Origin: Solirubrobacteraceae bacterium
Lineage (GTDB): Bacteria; Actinomycetota; Thermoleophilia; Solirubrobacterales; Solirubrobacteraceae
DNA: 47,883 nt
Direction: 5' to 3'
Assembly: GCA_016462625.1 (NCBI GenBank)
Contig: JAEMSV010000024.1
Coordinates: forward strand, 1 to 47,883
Within the stretch, counting starts at the first letter, position 1. Each line of letters begins with the position of its first letter. Shown here in pieces: positions 18,082-26,267 of the stretch. The position numbers and the translations under genes were made by a program. The notes beneath the pieces were generated by a model. It was not told the origin of the DNA, ran no database searches, and saw nothing but the letters and a program-made list of their open reading frames with translations.

Positions 18082-18966
18082 TCAGAGCTTCGGCAACCGC
18101 CTCGCGGGGATCTCCTTGAGGACCTCGCCGCCCGGCCCGCGCCAGGTCTGCGCGAAGCCATAGCCGGCCACGCCCGGCAGCGCCCCCGGGAACGACACGA
18201 CGTTGTCCTTGACGGCGGCGGTGGTCCGGGCCCCGTTCGTGGAGACGATGTCGATCGAGGCGACTCCGTCCGGGACCACGCCGACGACCGTCTCGAGACT
18301 GGCGCCGACGGAGCCGAAGATCCCTCGGTCGGCAAGCTCTTCGATGTCGCCCTGGCCGACCGCGAACGTCGTCTGCGGCGTGCGGAGCGCGCCGATGGCC
18401 AGGCCGTCGAGCATCGGCTTCGTCGCTCGTGCGCGTGCATCGTCCTGGCGAACCTCCCGGAGGATCCGCTCCACCTTCCGCTGAACCCGTGCCGGAGCCG
18501 CCCGGGCGAGGCGCCGGACCTGCGCGGCCTCGAGATTGCGGCACCTCTCCGTCGGGGGATCCACCCAGAGGGTCAGCTGCGTGGGCATCATCCAGATCCG
18601 CTCGCCCGAGCCCAGGACCACCGAACGAATCGCGGCCAGGTGCACCCGTCCGAACACGAGGGTGCCCGGCGCGAGCTGCGGGAGCGCATCCTCGGCGGCC
18701 GCGGGGCGGCGGAGCAGCCCGACCAGCTCGGTCGTCGCCGCGGGGGCCGGGTCGGTCGTGGTCGCGTCCCAGACATTCGGCACCGTCGGACGACACGCCG
18801 GGTGGCGCTTCCAGTTCTTCTTCGCACCCTGGGCGTATAGGCGGTGGGCCTGCCGGTCAGCCTTCGACGGGGGTTCGATGGCGAAGGCCAGCGGCGCGGC
18901 GACGATCGGTGCGACGGCGAGCAGCGCAGCGACGACCCCGGCGCGCGCGATGGGACGGATCGGCAT
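18082..18966 (-). CDS. Exported protein of unknown function
   Basis: A 294-residue protein with a signal peptide (MPIRPIARAGVVAALLAVA, cleavage near AFA-IEP). No family was recognised. The C-terminal half reads like a small beta domain that closes with FPGALPGVAGYGFAQTW. The ATG at 18966 is preferred over one at 18999 because AATACT lies exactly 6 bases upstream, as at other leaderless starts here. The gene lies 41 bases upstream of the propeller protein on the same strand and may share its transcript. Confidence 0.6.
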   Translation of the reverse strand: MPIRPIARAGVVAALLAVAPIVAAPLAFAIEPPSKADRQAHRLYAQGAKKNWKRHPACRPTVPNVWDATTTDPAPAATTELVGLLRRPAAAEDALPQLAPGTLVFGRVHLAAIRSVVLGSGERIWMMPTQLTLWVDPPTERCRNLEAAQVRRLARAAPARVQRKVERILREVRQDDARARATKPMLDGLAIGALRTPQTTFAVGQGDIEELADRGIFGSVGASLETVVGVVPDGVASIDIVSTNGARTTAAVKDNVVSFPGALPGVAGYGFAQTWRGPGGEVLKEIPARRLPKL

Positions 18967-18972
18967 CTGCTG

Positions 18973-18978
18973 AGTATT
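18973..18978 (-). promoter_or_regulatory. -10 box AATACT of a probable leaderless transcript
   Basis: AATACT ends 6 bases before the ATG at 18966. A weak TGAATG lies 18 bases further up as a possible -35 element. Confidence 0.5.
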
Positions 18979-19011
18979 CCACAAGACATCCCGGTCCATT
19001 CACCCTTCCGT

Positions 19012-19035
19012 CCCGGTGAACGGCCGTTCACCGGG
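19012..19035. promoter_or_regulatory. Perfect 24-bp palindrome in a divergent intergenic region
   Basis: CCCGGTGAACGG is followed at once by its exact reverse complement. The core GTGAACGGCCGTTCAC is of the kind bound by TetR-type dimers. It lies 31 bases before the phosphatase start and 34 bases upstream of the AATACT box of the divergent gene. A fold-back terminator is unlikely because neither gene ends here. Confidence 0.6.
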
Positions 19036-19066
19036 CGCTGTTGCTCGGTAGACGCACGGTCACGAG

Positions 19067-19756
19067 ATGGCATCGTTCCCCCGCATGCGTCGACTCGACT
19101 GGGACGGCTGTCTGTGCGCGCGCGATCTTGGTGGCCTGGAGACCGCTGACGGACGCGTCACGCGTCCGGGCGCGCTCGTGCGATCGGATGATCTCGGCCG
19201 CCTGACCCCGGCCGGCTGGGCTGCGCTGCGCGACCACGGGATCACCTCGGCGATCGACCTGCGCAACGACGACGAGCGCGAGGGACCCCATCCGATCCCG
19301 ACCGTGCACCTCCCGCTCGACGCGATCGAGGACCGGGAGTTCTGGGACGTCTGGCAAGCGGGTCCGCAGTTCGCGACACCGCTGTACTACCGCCCCCACC
19401 TCGAGCGCTTCCCCGACCGCAGCGCGGCGGTCCTGACGGCGATCGCCGACGCACCGCCGGGCGGGGTCGTCGTGCACTGCACCGCCGGGCGGGACCGCAC
19501 CGGCCTCGCGTCGCTCCTGGTCCTCGCCCTCCTCGGGGTTCCGGGGGACGTCATCGCCGCCGACCACGAGCTCAGCGCCGGCCATGCCCGCGATGACGAG
19601 ATCGTCGATGCGTTCCTCGCCGACCGTGGCGAGACGCGCGGAGCACTCGTGCGCGAGCTGGTCGACACCGTCGACGTGGCCGACACACTGAGGCTGCCGG
19701 ACACGACCGTCGGCGCCCTCCGCGTCCGCCTGCTCAGCCCGCGCGCTCGACCGTGA
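19067..19756 (+). CDS. Tyrosine/dual-specificity phosphatase family protein
   Basis: A 229-residue cytoplasmic protein of the bacterial Y_phosphatase3 type. The P-loop HCTAGRDRTG has catalytic C138 and R144, and the N-terminal ARDLGGL motif is typical. Substrates in this family are phosphotyrosine proteins or phosphoinositides; which one applies is unknown. An in-frame ATG at 19085 is an equally reasonable start. The 3' end overlaps the convergent oxidoreductase gene by 23 bases. A 24-bp palindrome lies just upstream. Confidence 0.82.
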   Translation: MASFPRMRRLDWDGCLCARDLGGLETADGRVTRPGALVRSDDLGRLTPAGWAALRDHGITSAIDLRNDDEREGPHPIPTVHLPLDAIEDREFWDVWQAGPQFATPLYYRPHLERFPDRSAAVLTAIADAPPGGVVVHCTAGRDRTGLASLLVLALLGVPGDVIAADHELSAGHARDDEIVDAFLADRGETRGALVRELVDTVDVADTLRLPDTTVGALRVRLLSPRARP

Positions 19757-21947
19757 CCCAGGCGTTGTAGTCGGGCACTCCGGCCTGTGGGGAGCGCGCC
19801 TTGCGATCGAGCAGCACGTTGCCCTCCGGCCAGTGGACCTCCGCATTGCCGGCGAGCAGCTCGACGACGCGTACCCGGCCCGCGAGCTCGCCGTGGGCCG
19901 AGCGCAGCAGCACGCGGTCCCCGTCGGCCAGGCCGAAGCGCTCGACGTCGTCGCGCGCGAGCAGGACGTCCTCGCGCTGGGCTCCGGTGATCGCGTCGCC
20001 CTCCTCGTGGACCATCGAGTTGAACTGCTTGCCCCGGCGGGTCGTCACGCGCAGACGGTCGTCCGGGTCGCCGACCGGAACCGCGGGCGTCGCCGCGACG
20101 AACCGCGCGCGCCCGTCCGGCAGCGGAAAGACGCCGCCCTCGCAGAGCCGGCGCCCGCCGTACTGGATCTGGTCGCCCTTCTCGCGCAGTGCCTCGATCC
20201 CGGCGTACATGGACACGAGCGCGCCGATCTCGTCGCGGACCGCCTGGGTCGTCTCGAACCGCACGGCGTCGCCCAGCTCCGGGCGCACGCGCGCGGCGAT
20301 GTCGCCGAAGACCTCCCACTCCCCGCGCGCCTCGGGCACGCGCGAGCCGGGAACCTCCGGCGAGAAGATGATCCGCCGCTCGGTGCTCGTCGACGTGCAG
20401 CCGCCCGGGATCTCGTAGCGCGACGCGGCCGGGAGCAGCAGGACGTCGCCACCGCCAACCAGCATCTGCGGCGTCAGCACCAGGTCGAGGTGCATGCGCA
20501 ACCCGACCCGCTCCAGCGACGCCTCCACCCACGCCGGGTCGGGCAGGACCTCCATCCAGTTCCCGCCGGCGCTCAGCAGGACGTCGAGCTCGCCGTCGGC
20601 GGCGGCGTCGAGCATCTCGGGCGCGGTGTGGCCGGGCGACGACGGCACCTCGAAGCCCCACTTCCCGCTCCACTCGGCCGCGGTCTCCGGTGTCAGCGAC
20701 ACGCCGCCGGGCAGCGCCGTCGCGTAGCACCCCATCTCCGCTCCGCCCTGCACGCCGGAGTGGCCGCGGATCGGCATGAGCCCGCAGCCCGGCCGGCCGA
20801 CGAACCCCTGCGAGAGGCCGAGGTTCACGATCGCGCGCACGTTGTCCTCGCCGCAGGCGTGCTGGGTGATGCCCATCGACCACACGAGGACGGCGGACTC
20901 GGCGTCGGCCAGCTCGCGAGCGAACGCGAGCATCTCGTCGCGCGAGCACCCCGCCGCGGCTTCGAGCGCCTCCCAGTCGGTCGCGCGCGCCGCCGCTGCG
21001 GCGTCTGCGAAGCCGACGGTGTGCGCGTCGATCCAGTCCTGGTCCTGCCAGCCCTGGTCGACGATGTGGCGCAGCGCGCCCGTCAGGAACGCGAGGTCAC
21101 CGCCGACGTGGACCTCGAAGAACCGATCGGCGATCTTCGTGCCGAACACGGCACTCTCCGGAACCGACGGGATCCAGTAGCGCTCCATGCCCGGCTCTCG
21201 GTACGGGTTCACGCACACCACGCGCGCGCCGTGCTTCTTCGCGTGGTGGAGGTACTTCGTCATCACCGGCTGGTTGTTCGCCGGGTTCGACCCGATGAAG
21301 ACGACGAGGTCGGACTCGATGACGTCGGGGTATGAGCACGTCGTCGCCGCGACGCCGATCTGCTCCTTCAGCGCGACGGTGCTCGGTGCGTGGCAGATGC
21401 GCGCGGCGTTGTCGATCGAGCTCACGCCGATCGCGCGCATCGCCTTCTGCGCGGCGTAGTACGACTCGTTCGGCATCCCGCGGCTCGTGAGGAACGCGGC
21501 GACGCGGTCGGGCGTGGTCGCGCCGATCCGCTCGCCGATCAGATCGAGGGCGGCGTCCCAGGAGAGCGGCGAGAACGCGTCGGCACCGGCACGGCGCAGC
21601 AGCGGCTCACCGATGCGGCCGAGCTCACGCAGCTCGGTCGTGCGACGGCCGCGCAGCGCGTCGGGGTCGGCCAGCAGCGGCGCGGGGTCGAGCGGCGCCA
21701 TCGTGTTCAGCGAGAGCAGCCGCAGGCGGATGTTGCAGAGGTGGACGCCGTCGAGCGTCCAGTCGCGCATGCCCGTCGTGCCGAGCGCACAGCCGTCACA
21801 GCAGCCGTCGCGCAGGATCCGGGCCGCGTGCGGGAGGTCGTCGGCGCTCTCGCGCGCGGCCTTCCACAGCTCCTTGTAGTTGTTGGGGCGCTGCAGCCCG
21901 ATCCCGAACGGGCGCTTGCTGGCCCACAGTGACGGCGTCCAAGCCAT
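19734..21947 (-). CDS. FdhF/YdeP-type molybdopterin oxidoreductase
   Basis: A 737-residue protein of the formate dehydrogenase alpha-subunit/YdeP group, holding bis-MGD and one Fe-S cluster. N-terminal cysteines C49, C50, C53 and C71 (GCCDGCALG...HLC) are candidate [4Fe-4S] ligands. In the position of the catalytic Cys/Sec the sequence reads RICHAPSTVALKEQIG, as in YdeP proteins. Further motifs are FIGSNPANNQPV and the C-terminal GDRVLLRSAHGEL. No Tat signal or partner subunits are seen, so it appears to be a soluble single-subunit enzyme; the substrate is unproven. The fdhD and cofactor genes at 28.6-36 kb would serve it. A TAGCGT box 7 bases before the ATG at 21947 supports this start. Confidence 0.85.
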   Translation of the reverse strand: MAWTPSLWASKRPFGIGLQRPNNYKELWKAARESADDLPHAARILRDGCCDGCALGTTGMRDWTLDGVHLCNIRLRLLSLNTMAPLDPAPLLADPDALRGRRTTELRELGRIGEPLLRRAGADAFSPLSWDAALDLIGERIGATTPDRVAAFLTSRGMPNESYYAAQKAMRAIGVSSIDNAARICHAPSTVALKEQIGVAATTCSYPDVIESDLVVFIGSNPANNQPVMTKYLHHAKKHGARVVCVNPYREPGMERYWIPSVPESAVFGTKIADRFFEVHVGGDLAFLTGALRHIVDQGWQDQDWIDAHTVGFADAAAAARATDWEALEAAAGCSRDEMLAFARELADAESAVLVWSMGITQHACGEDNVRAIVNLGLSQGFVGRPGCGLMPIRGHSGVQGGAEMGCYATALPGGVSLTPETAAEWSGKWGFEVPSSPGHTAPEMLDAAADGELDVLLSAGGNWMEVLPDPAWVEASLERVGLRMHLDLVLTPQMLVGGGDVLLLPAASRYEIPGGCTSTSTERRIIFSPEVPGSRVPEARGEWEVFGDIAARVRPELGDAVRFETTQAVRDEIGALVSMYAGIEALREKGDQIQYGGRRLCEGGVFPLPDGRARFVAATPAVPVGDPDDRLRVTTRRGKQFNSMVHEEGDAITGAQREDVLLARDDVERFGLADGDRVLLRSAHGELAGRVRVVELLAGNAEVHWPEGNVLLDRKARSPQAGVPDYNAWVTVERAG

Positions 21948-21954
21948 GCCCGGC

Positions 21955-21960
21955 ACGCTA
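21955..21960 (-). promoter_or_regulatory. -10 box TAGCGT upstream of the molybdopterin oxidoreductase
   Basis: TAGCGT ends 7 bases before the ATG at 21947 with no Shine-Dalgarno sequence between. It matches the leaderless layout seen elsewhere and argues against the in-frame GTG at 21956. Confidence 0.4.
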
Positions 21961-21976
21961 GATGATCGGCTGCGTC

Positions 21977-22561
21977 TCAGGGGCGCAGGGCGTGCACGAA
22001 GCGGCGCATCGCGGCGGCGGCGTCCTCCGGCGAGACGCTGCCGTCCTCGACGGCGGCGACCGTCGCCAGGACCAGACCGATGAGCTGCCGGTGCAACAGC
22101 GCCGCGGGAATGTCCGGAACGATCTCGCCCCGCTCCTGGCCGCGACGGAACAGCGCCTCTCCGATCTCCGCGAACTGCCCGGCGACCTCGTCCCCGTGCC
22201 GGGGGTCGCTGAGGATGAGACGGCGGAAGCGGCTGCCGTCGTTGACCGCTGCCCAGATGAGGTCGTCGATCGCGTCGATGACGGTGCGCCCCTCGGCCGT
22301 GAGCATCGGTTCGAGCGCGTCGGCGAGCAGCGCCCGTCCCCGCTCGCTCGCCTCATCGCGCATCGCGGCGATGAGCGCCTCGCGCGTGGCGAAGTGGCGG
22401 TAGAGCGTCGCCCGGTTGACGCCGGCCTGCGCGGCGATCTCGTCGGCACTCGCGTCCGGATCGCGCCCGAGGACCAGGGCGGCGGCGTCAAGGATCGCCT
22501 CGCGGTTGCGAGCAACGTCACGTCGCGCGCGGCGCGGTCGATCCTCCGTGGTTCCCCCCAT
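21977..22561 (-). CDS. TetR-family transcriptional regulator
   Basis: A 194-residue repressor. The N-terminal helix-turn-helix reads ASADEIAAQAGVNRATLYRHFATREALIAAM (about 33-64), followed by an all-helical ligand/dimer domain that could not be assigned to a ligand. The ATG at 22561 gives the usual N-terminus; the frame stays open upstream but without similarity. It is divergent from the GMC oxidoreductase, and the 180-base gap holds a 29-bp inverted repeat, its likely operator. It lies 29 bases upstream of the molybdopterin oxidoreductase gene on the same strand, so it might also be co-transcribed with it. Confidence 0.85.
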   Translation of the reverse strand: MGGTTEDRPRRARRDVARNREAILDAAALVLGRDPDASADEIAAQAGVNRATLYRHFATREALIAAMRDEASERGRALLADALEPMLTAEGRTVIDAIDDLIWAAVNDGSRFRRLILSDPRHGDEVAGQFAEIGEALFRRGQERGEIVPDIPAALLHRQLIGLVLATVAAVEDGSVSPEDAAAAMRRFVHALRP

Positions 22562-22594
22562 CCGCCCGAGAAGGTACCCGTTGATCCCCTGGAC

Positions 22595-22623
22595 GGGAAG
22601 CGCGACAACTGATCGCGTTTCCC
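22595..22623. promoter_or_regulatory. 29-bp inverted repeat, probable TetR operator
   Basis: GGGAAGCGCGA and TCGCGTTTCCC form 11-base arms matching at 10 positions around a 7-base centre (CAACTGA). It lies 34 bases upstream of the TetR start and about 120 bases upstream of the GMC oxidoreductase, a good place for control of both. Confidence 0.6.
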
Positions 22624-22741
22624 TGAAAGACGCGACGTCCAGAAAGGCCTGGGCTTCTGGGGAATTCGCCGCAATCGGACCCGTGGCGCCCTTGACGTGC
22701 ACGGGACGCTCGTCGTCGAGCTTCTACGGGGGTAGAGAGAG

Positions 22742-24307
22742 ATGGACGGTGTGCGGTACTCGCGCCGCAGCTTCGTCGCGGGGTCCGCGGCGGCGCTGGC
22801 GGCGTACGGCGTAGGCGTGGGTGGACGGTCCGCGTTCGCGGCCACGGGGGTGCGCGAGGAGCGGCGGCGCGCGGTCGTCATCGGCAGCGGGTTCGGCGGA
22901 TCGGTCACGGCGCTGCGCCTCGCGCAGGCCGGCGTCGACGTGCTCATGCTCGAGCGGGGCAAGCGCTGGCCCGTCGGGCAGCGCGGCACCTTCCCCGGCC
23001 TGACCGATGCCGACCACCGGGCCGTGTGGATGAAGACCGTCCCGCTGCCCGGGGCGAAGAAGTACACGGGCCTGCTCGAGCGCTTCAAGGGCTCGGGGAT
23101 CGAGATCATCGCCCCCGCCGCCGTCGGCGGCGGCTCGCTGCCGTACCACGGCATGTCGGTCCGCCCCCGGGCCGACCACTTCGCGCGTGTCATGCCCGCG
23201 GAGCTCGACTACGAGGAGATGGCGAGCGTCTTCTACCCGCGCGCCGAGGCGATGCTGAAGGTGGGGCGCATGCCGGCCGACGTCCTCGCCCACGCCCGCT
23301 ACCGGTCCTCGCGCCAGTTCATGGAGTACGTCAAGCGCGCGGGCTTCCCGGAGGCCCAGCCCGTCCCGATGACCATCGACTGGGAGCAGGTCCGGCGCGA
23401 GCTGCGCGGCGAGATCCCGCCGGTGATCAGCACAGGCAACGTCGTCCTCGGCGTGAACGGCCCGGGCAAGCACTCGCTCGACACGAACTACCAGCCGGCC
23501 GCGCAGGCGACAGGACGCTTCGAACTGCGCCCGCAGCACGACGTCACCGCGATCTCCCGAGACGCCAGCGGTCGCTGGGTGGTCGAGGCGAACGTCATCA
23601 CGACCGCCGGCGAGATCGTCGAGCGGCTGCGGGTCACCACCGACGCGCTGTTCCTCGGCGCCGGGACGATGAACACGTCGAAGATCCTGCTGCGGGCACG
23701 CGACACCGGCGCCATCCCGGACCTGCCCGACGACATCGGGCGGTACTGGGGCACCAACGGCGACGTGATCCACACCGCCTTCCTGAAGGACAACACAGGG
23801 ACCTGGCAGGGCGGGCCGGCCAATGTGGCGTCGCTGGACTGGGACAACCCGGAGGGCCCGGTCACGCTGCTGTTCGCCCCGCTCCCGCTCTCGGGCGAGG
23901 CGCACATGATGCAGCTCGTGGCGATCTTCATCCCGGACGGCCACGGCTCGCTGAGCTACGACGGCGCGAGGGACAAGCTCAACGTCCGCTGGCCCAAGTC
24001 GGCCGACGCGAAGGCCATCGGAGTGGCGCGCCGGCGGATGGCCCAGCTGACGCGGGCCGCCGGCGCCGTCGGCAACTTCGATTCCACCCGGGCCGGGAAC
24101 TCCACGTTCCATCAGCTCGGCGGCGCCGTCATCGGCAAGGTGTGCGACGCCCACGGGCGGGTGCAGGGCCAGCGGGGCCTGTACGTCATCGACGGCGCGC
24201 TGATCCCCGGCTCGACCGCGTGCGCGAACCCGTCGCTGACGATCGCGGCGCTCGCCGAGCGCAATGCGGCCACCGTGGTCGCGCAGGATGCCGGGAGCAT
24301 CTTCTGA
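22742..24307 (+). CDS. Tat-exported GMC oxidoreductase, cholesterol-oxidase-like
   Basis: A 521-residue FAD enzyme. The N-terminus SRRSFVAGSAAALAAYGVG is a twin-arginine signal. The FAD-binding GSGFGG is at 48-53. The C-terminal substrate-binding region keeps HQLGGAVIG and the ending NPSLTIAALAERNA typical of cholesterol oxidases and related GMC enzymes, which oxidise alcohol groups using oxygen. A sterol or other hydrophobic alcohol substrate is plausible but not shown. GGGGG and GAGAG precede the ATG. The divergent TetR gene probably controls it. It is followed by two secreted hydrolases, which could act on esters of the same substrate. Confidence 0.85.
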   Translation: MDGVRYSRRSFVAGSAAALAAYGVGVGGRSAFAATGVREERRRAVVIGSGFGGSVTALRLAQAGVDVLMLERGKRWPVGQRGTFPGLTDADHRAVWMKTVPLPGAKKYTGLLERFKGSGIEIIAPAAVGGGSLPYHGMSVRPRADHFARVMPAELDYEEMASVFYPRAEAMLKVGRMPADVLAHARYRSSRQFMEYVKRAGFPEAQPVPMTIDWEQVRRELRGEIPPVISTGNVVLGVNGPGKHSLDTNYQPAAQATGRFELRPQHDVTAISRDASGRWVVEANVITTAGEIVERLRVTTDALFLGAGTMNTSKILLRARDTGAIPDLPDDIGRYWGTNGDVIHTAFLKDNTGTWQGGPANVASLDWDNPEGPVTLLFAPLPLSGEAHMMQLVAIFIPDGHGSLSYDGARDKLNVRWPKSADAKAIGVARRRMAQLTRAAGAVGNFDSTRAGNSTFHQLGGAVIGKVCDAHGRVQGQRGLYVIDGALIPGSTACANPSLTIAALAERNAATVVAQDAGSIF

Positions 24308-24311
24308 CGGG

Positions 24312-24341
24312 TTGACCCCGCACGATACGCGCGGGTACGGT
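24312..24341 (+). promoter_or_regulatory. Promoter of secreted hydrolase 1
   Basis: TTGACC (24312-24317) and TACGGT (24336-24341) are 18 bases apart. A leader with GGGGAGGAA follows before the ATG at 24375. The arrangement is repeated for hydrolase 2. Confidence 0.65.
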
Positions 24342-24374
24342 CGTGTTTCGCTCTGGGTCCTGGGGAGGAACCAC

Positions 24375-26210
24375 ATGCCCGTGTCGCCGCGCCGCGCGCT
24401 CATCGCGCTGGCCACCGCCGTACTTGCCTGCTCGTTGGCTGCGCCCGCCCGCGCGGCGGACCCAGGCTGCAATCCGCTCGCGACGGAGACATGCCTCGCG
24501 CCGTTCCCGTCGGACTACTGGGCCGACGACGACCCGACCTCGCCGACGGGCAAGCGCGGGAACGTCAGCGACGACCTCCTGCGCCCGGAGCTGCTCCGCC
24601 AGCTCCCGCTCGAGGACGGCGTCTCCCCCAGCGGAATCTTCAACGGGGCGACGGGCTTCGCCGCGTCGGTGGGCGCGGTCTTCGAGTTCGCGCAGCCACA
24701 GGGCGCGCCGCCGGCCGGAGCAGTGACGGCGTTCGACCTCGACGCGGGCGTCGCCGTCCCCGTGCACGCGTTGATGTCCCGGCATGCGCGCGACCCGATC
24801 CTCGTGGGCGAGCGAACCTCGAACGTGCTCCAGGTCTTCCCGCAGGCGCGGTGGGGCTTCGGCCATCGGATCCTGGTCGCGGTGTCGACGGCGATGGGCG
24901 AGGACGACCCCGACTTCGCCACGCGGGCCGCGAAGGTCCCGGCGGGGACGAAGGCGGCGGACTACGTCGGCGAGGTCGGGGACGCGCTGGAGGCGGCCGG
25001 CATCGATCCGGCCGCGACCCGGGTCGCGACGGTCTTCACGGTCCGCGACCGCGCCGAGGTCGTCGACAAGACCCAGCGGCTCATGGACGACACGAGCACC
25101 CGCCCGCACGAGACGCGCGACGTGCGGCTGCGATCGAACCTCGCGACCCCGTGGACGGCCGGGATCGTCACCGGCCAGGTCCGCGTCGACAACTACCGCA
25201 CCCGAGACGGTCGCGGCCCGGTCGACTTCAGTGGCAAGACGCGCAAGGACCAGTGGCTGCCCTTCCAGCTGACGCTCCCGCGCAGCGCCGGAACACGCCC
25301 CGCACCGGTCGTGATCTACGCCCACGGCATCACGATCCAGAAGGAGAGCGACCTCCTCGTCTCGACGATGAACGCCCAGCTCGGCCTGGCCACGATCTCC
25401 ATCGACTGGCCGAACCACGGGGCGCGGTCACGGGCGGACGGCGGGTACCTGCTGGACCTGCTGAGCCCGCGCGACCTCGGCACGCTGTCAGGCCTGTTCA
25501 ACCAGGCGACCGTCGACCTCCAGGGGCTCTACGAGGCGATCGGGACACTCAAGCTCGACGTCGTCCGGCGGCCGACCTGGAGCAACCCGCTCGGTCGCGG
25601 GGCCGATGGCCGTCCCGATCTGAACACCTCGTCGATCAGCATGCAGGGCACGTCGCTGGGCGGCGTCCTCGGCGGCAACTTCGCGGCGATGTCGCGCGAC
25701 CTGGACTTCATCGACTTCCACGTGACCGGGCTCGGGCTCTCACACGTCATCTCGCAGACCGTGCTGTGGGAGGCGTTCGGCGCGGTGCTCCCGAAGGGCC
25801 GGACCGGCACCGAGGACGCCGTGCTCCAGGCCTCGCTGCAGCAGGTCATCGACCCGTCGGACGGGATCAACACGATCGACTTCGTCCGCAACCCGCGACC
25901 GGGGCAGTCGAAGAAGCCGATGCTCATCCTGGTCGGCGACGGCGACGCGATCGTTCCGAACGAGGCCTCGGTGGCCGTGGCGAACCTCGTCGACCTCCCG
26001 CTGACTGGACCCGAGCTGTTCGCGATGCCGGGCGTCCGCCGCGCGGCACAGGCGGATGAGGACGGGTACGAGATCCGCCAGTACCCGGCGCTCATCGGGC
26101 CGACGCCGATCCCGCGATTCAGCGAGGGAACGGCGCACATCGCGTTCATCCACCAGGGCGCGTTCGACGCGCAGGTGCGATTCATCAAGAGGTTCGGACC
26201 GCGCAGTTGA
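24375..26210 (+). CDS. Secreted alpha/beta hydrolase (lipase/esterase-like), paralog 1
   Basis: A 611-residue exported protein. The signal peptide covers about 1-27 (ARA-ADP). The start of the mature protein, CNPLATETCLAPFPSDYW, recalls the N-terminal domain of bacterial virulence-factor-type lipases. The nucleophile is S427 in GTSLGG, the acid is probably the Asp in LVGDGDAIVP, and the histidine is in AHIAFIHQG. The oxyanion region is probably VIYAHGITIQ. It differs from paralog 2 by a 13-residue insertion near residues 400-412 (PTWSNPLGRGADG). Substrates are likely esters or polyesters. AGGAA lies 6 bases before the ATG. Confidence 0.8.
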   Translation: MPVSPRRALIALATAVLACSLAAPARAADPGCNPLATETCLAPFPSDYWADDDPTSPTGKRGNVSDDLLRPELLRQLPLEDGVSPSGIFNGATGFAASVGAVFEFAQPQGAPPAGAVTAFDLDAGVAVPVHALMSRHARDPILVGERTSNVLQVFPQARWGFGHRILVAVSTAMGEDDPDFATRAAKVPAGTKAADYVGEVGDALEAAGIDPAATRVATVFTVRDRAEVVDKTQRLMDDTSTRPHETRDVRLRSNLATPWTAGIVTGQVRVDNYRTRDGRGPVDFSGKTRKDQWLPFQLTLPRSAGTRPAPVVIYAHGITIQKESDLLVSTMNAQLGLATISIDWPNHGARSRADGGYLLDLLSPRDLGTLSGLFNQATVDLQGLYEAIGTLKLDVVRRPTWSNPLGRGADGRPDLNTSSISMQGTSLGGVLGGNFAAMSRDLDFIDFHVTGLGLSHVISQTVLWEAFGAVLPKGRTGTEDAVLQASLQQVIDPSDGINTIDFVRNPRPGQSKKPMLILVGDGDAIVPNEASVAVANLVDLPLTGPELFAMPGVRRAAQADEDGYEIRQYPALIGPTPIPRFSEGTAHIAFIHQGAFDAQVRFIKRFGPRS

Positions 26211-26236
26211 CGGGCCCGAGGTGGTTGGAGTACGGT
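26207..26236 (+). promoter_or_regulatory. Promoter of secreted hydrolase 2
   Basis: TTGACG (26207-26212) overlaps the stop codon of hydrolase 1, and TACGGT (26231-26236) follows after 18 bases, the same spacing and -10 sequence as the promoter of hydrolase 1. Confidence 0.62.
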
Positions 26237-26267
26237 CCGGTACTTCACTACCTCGGGGAGAGGGTCC

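Noticed and set aside
22724..24472. 582-codon open frame antisense to the GMC oxidoreductase
   Set aside because: No domain or motif is seen, while the sense strand has a complete FAD enzyme with a Tat signal.
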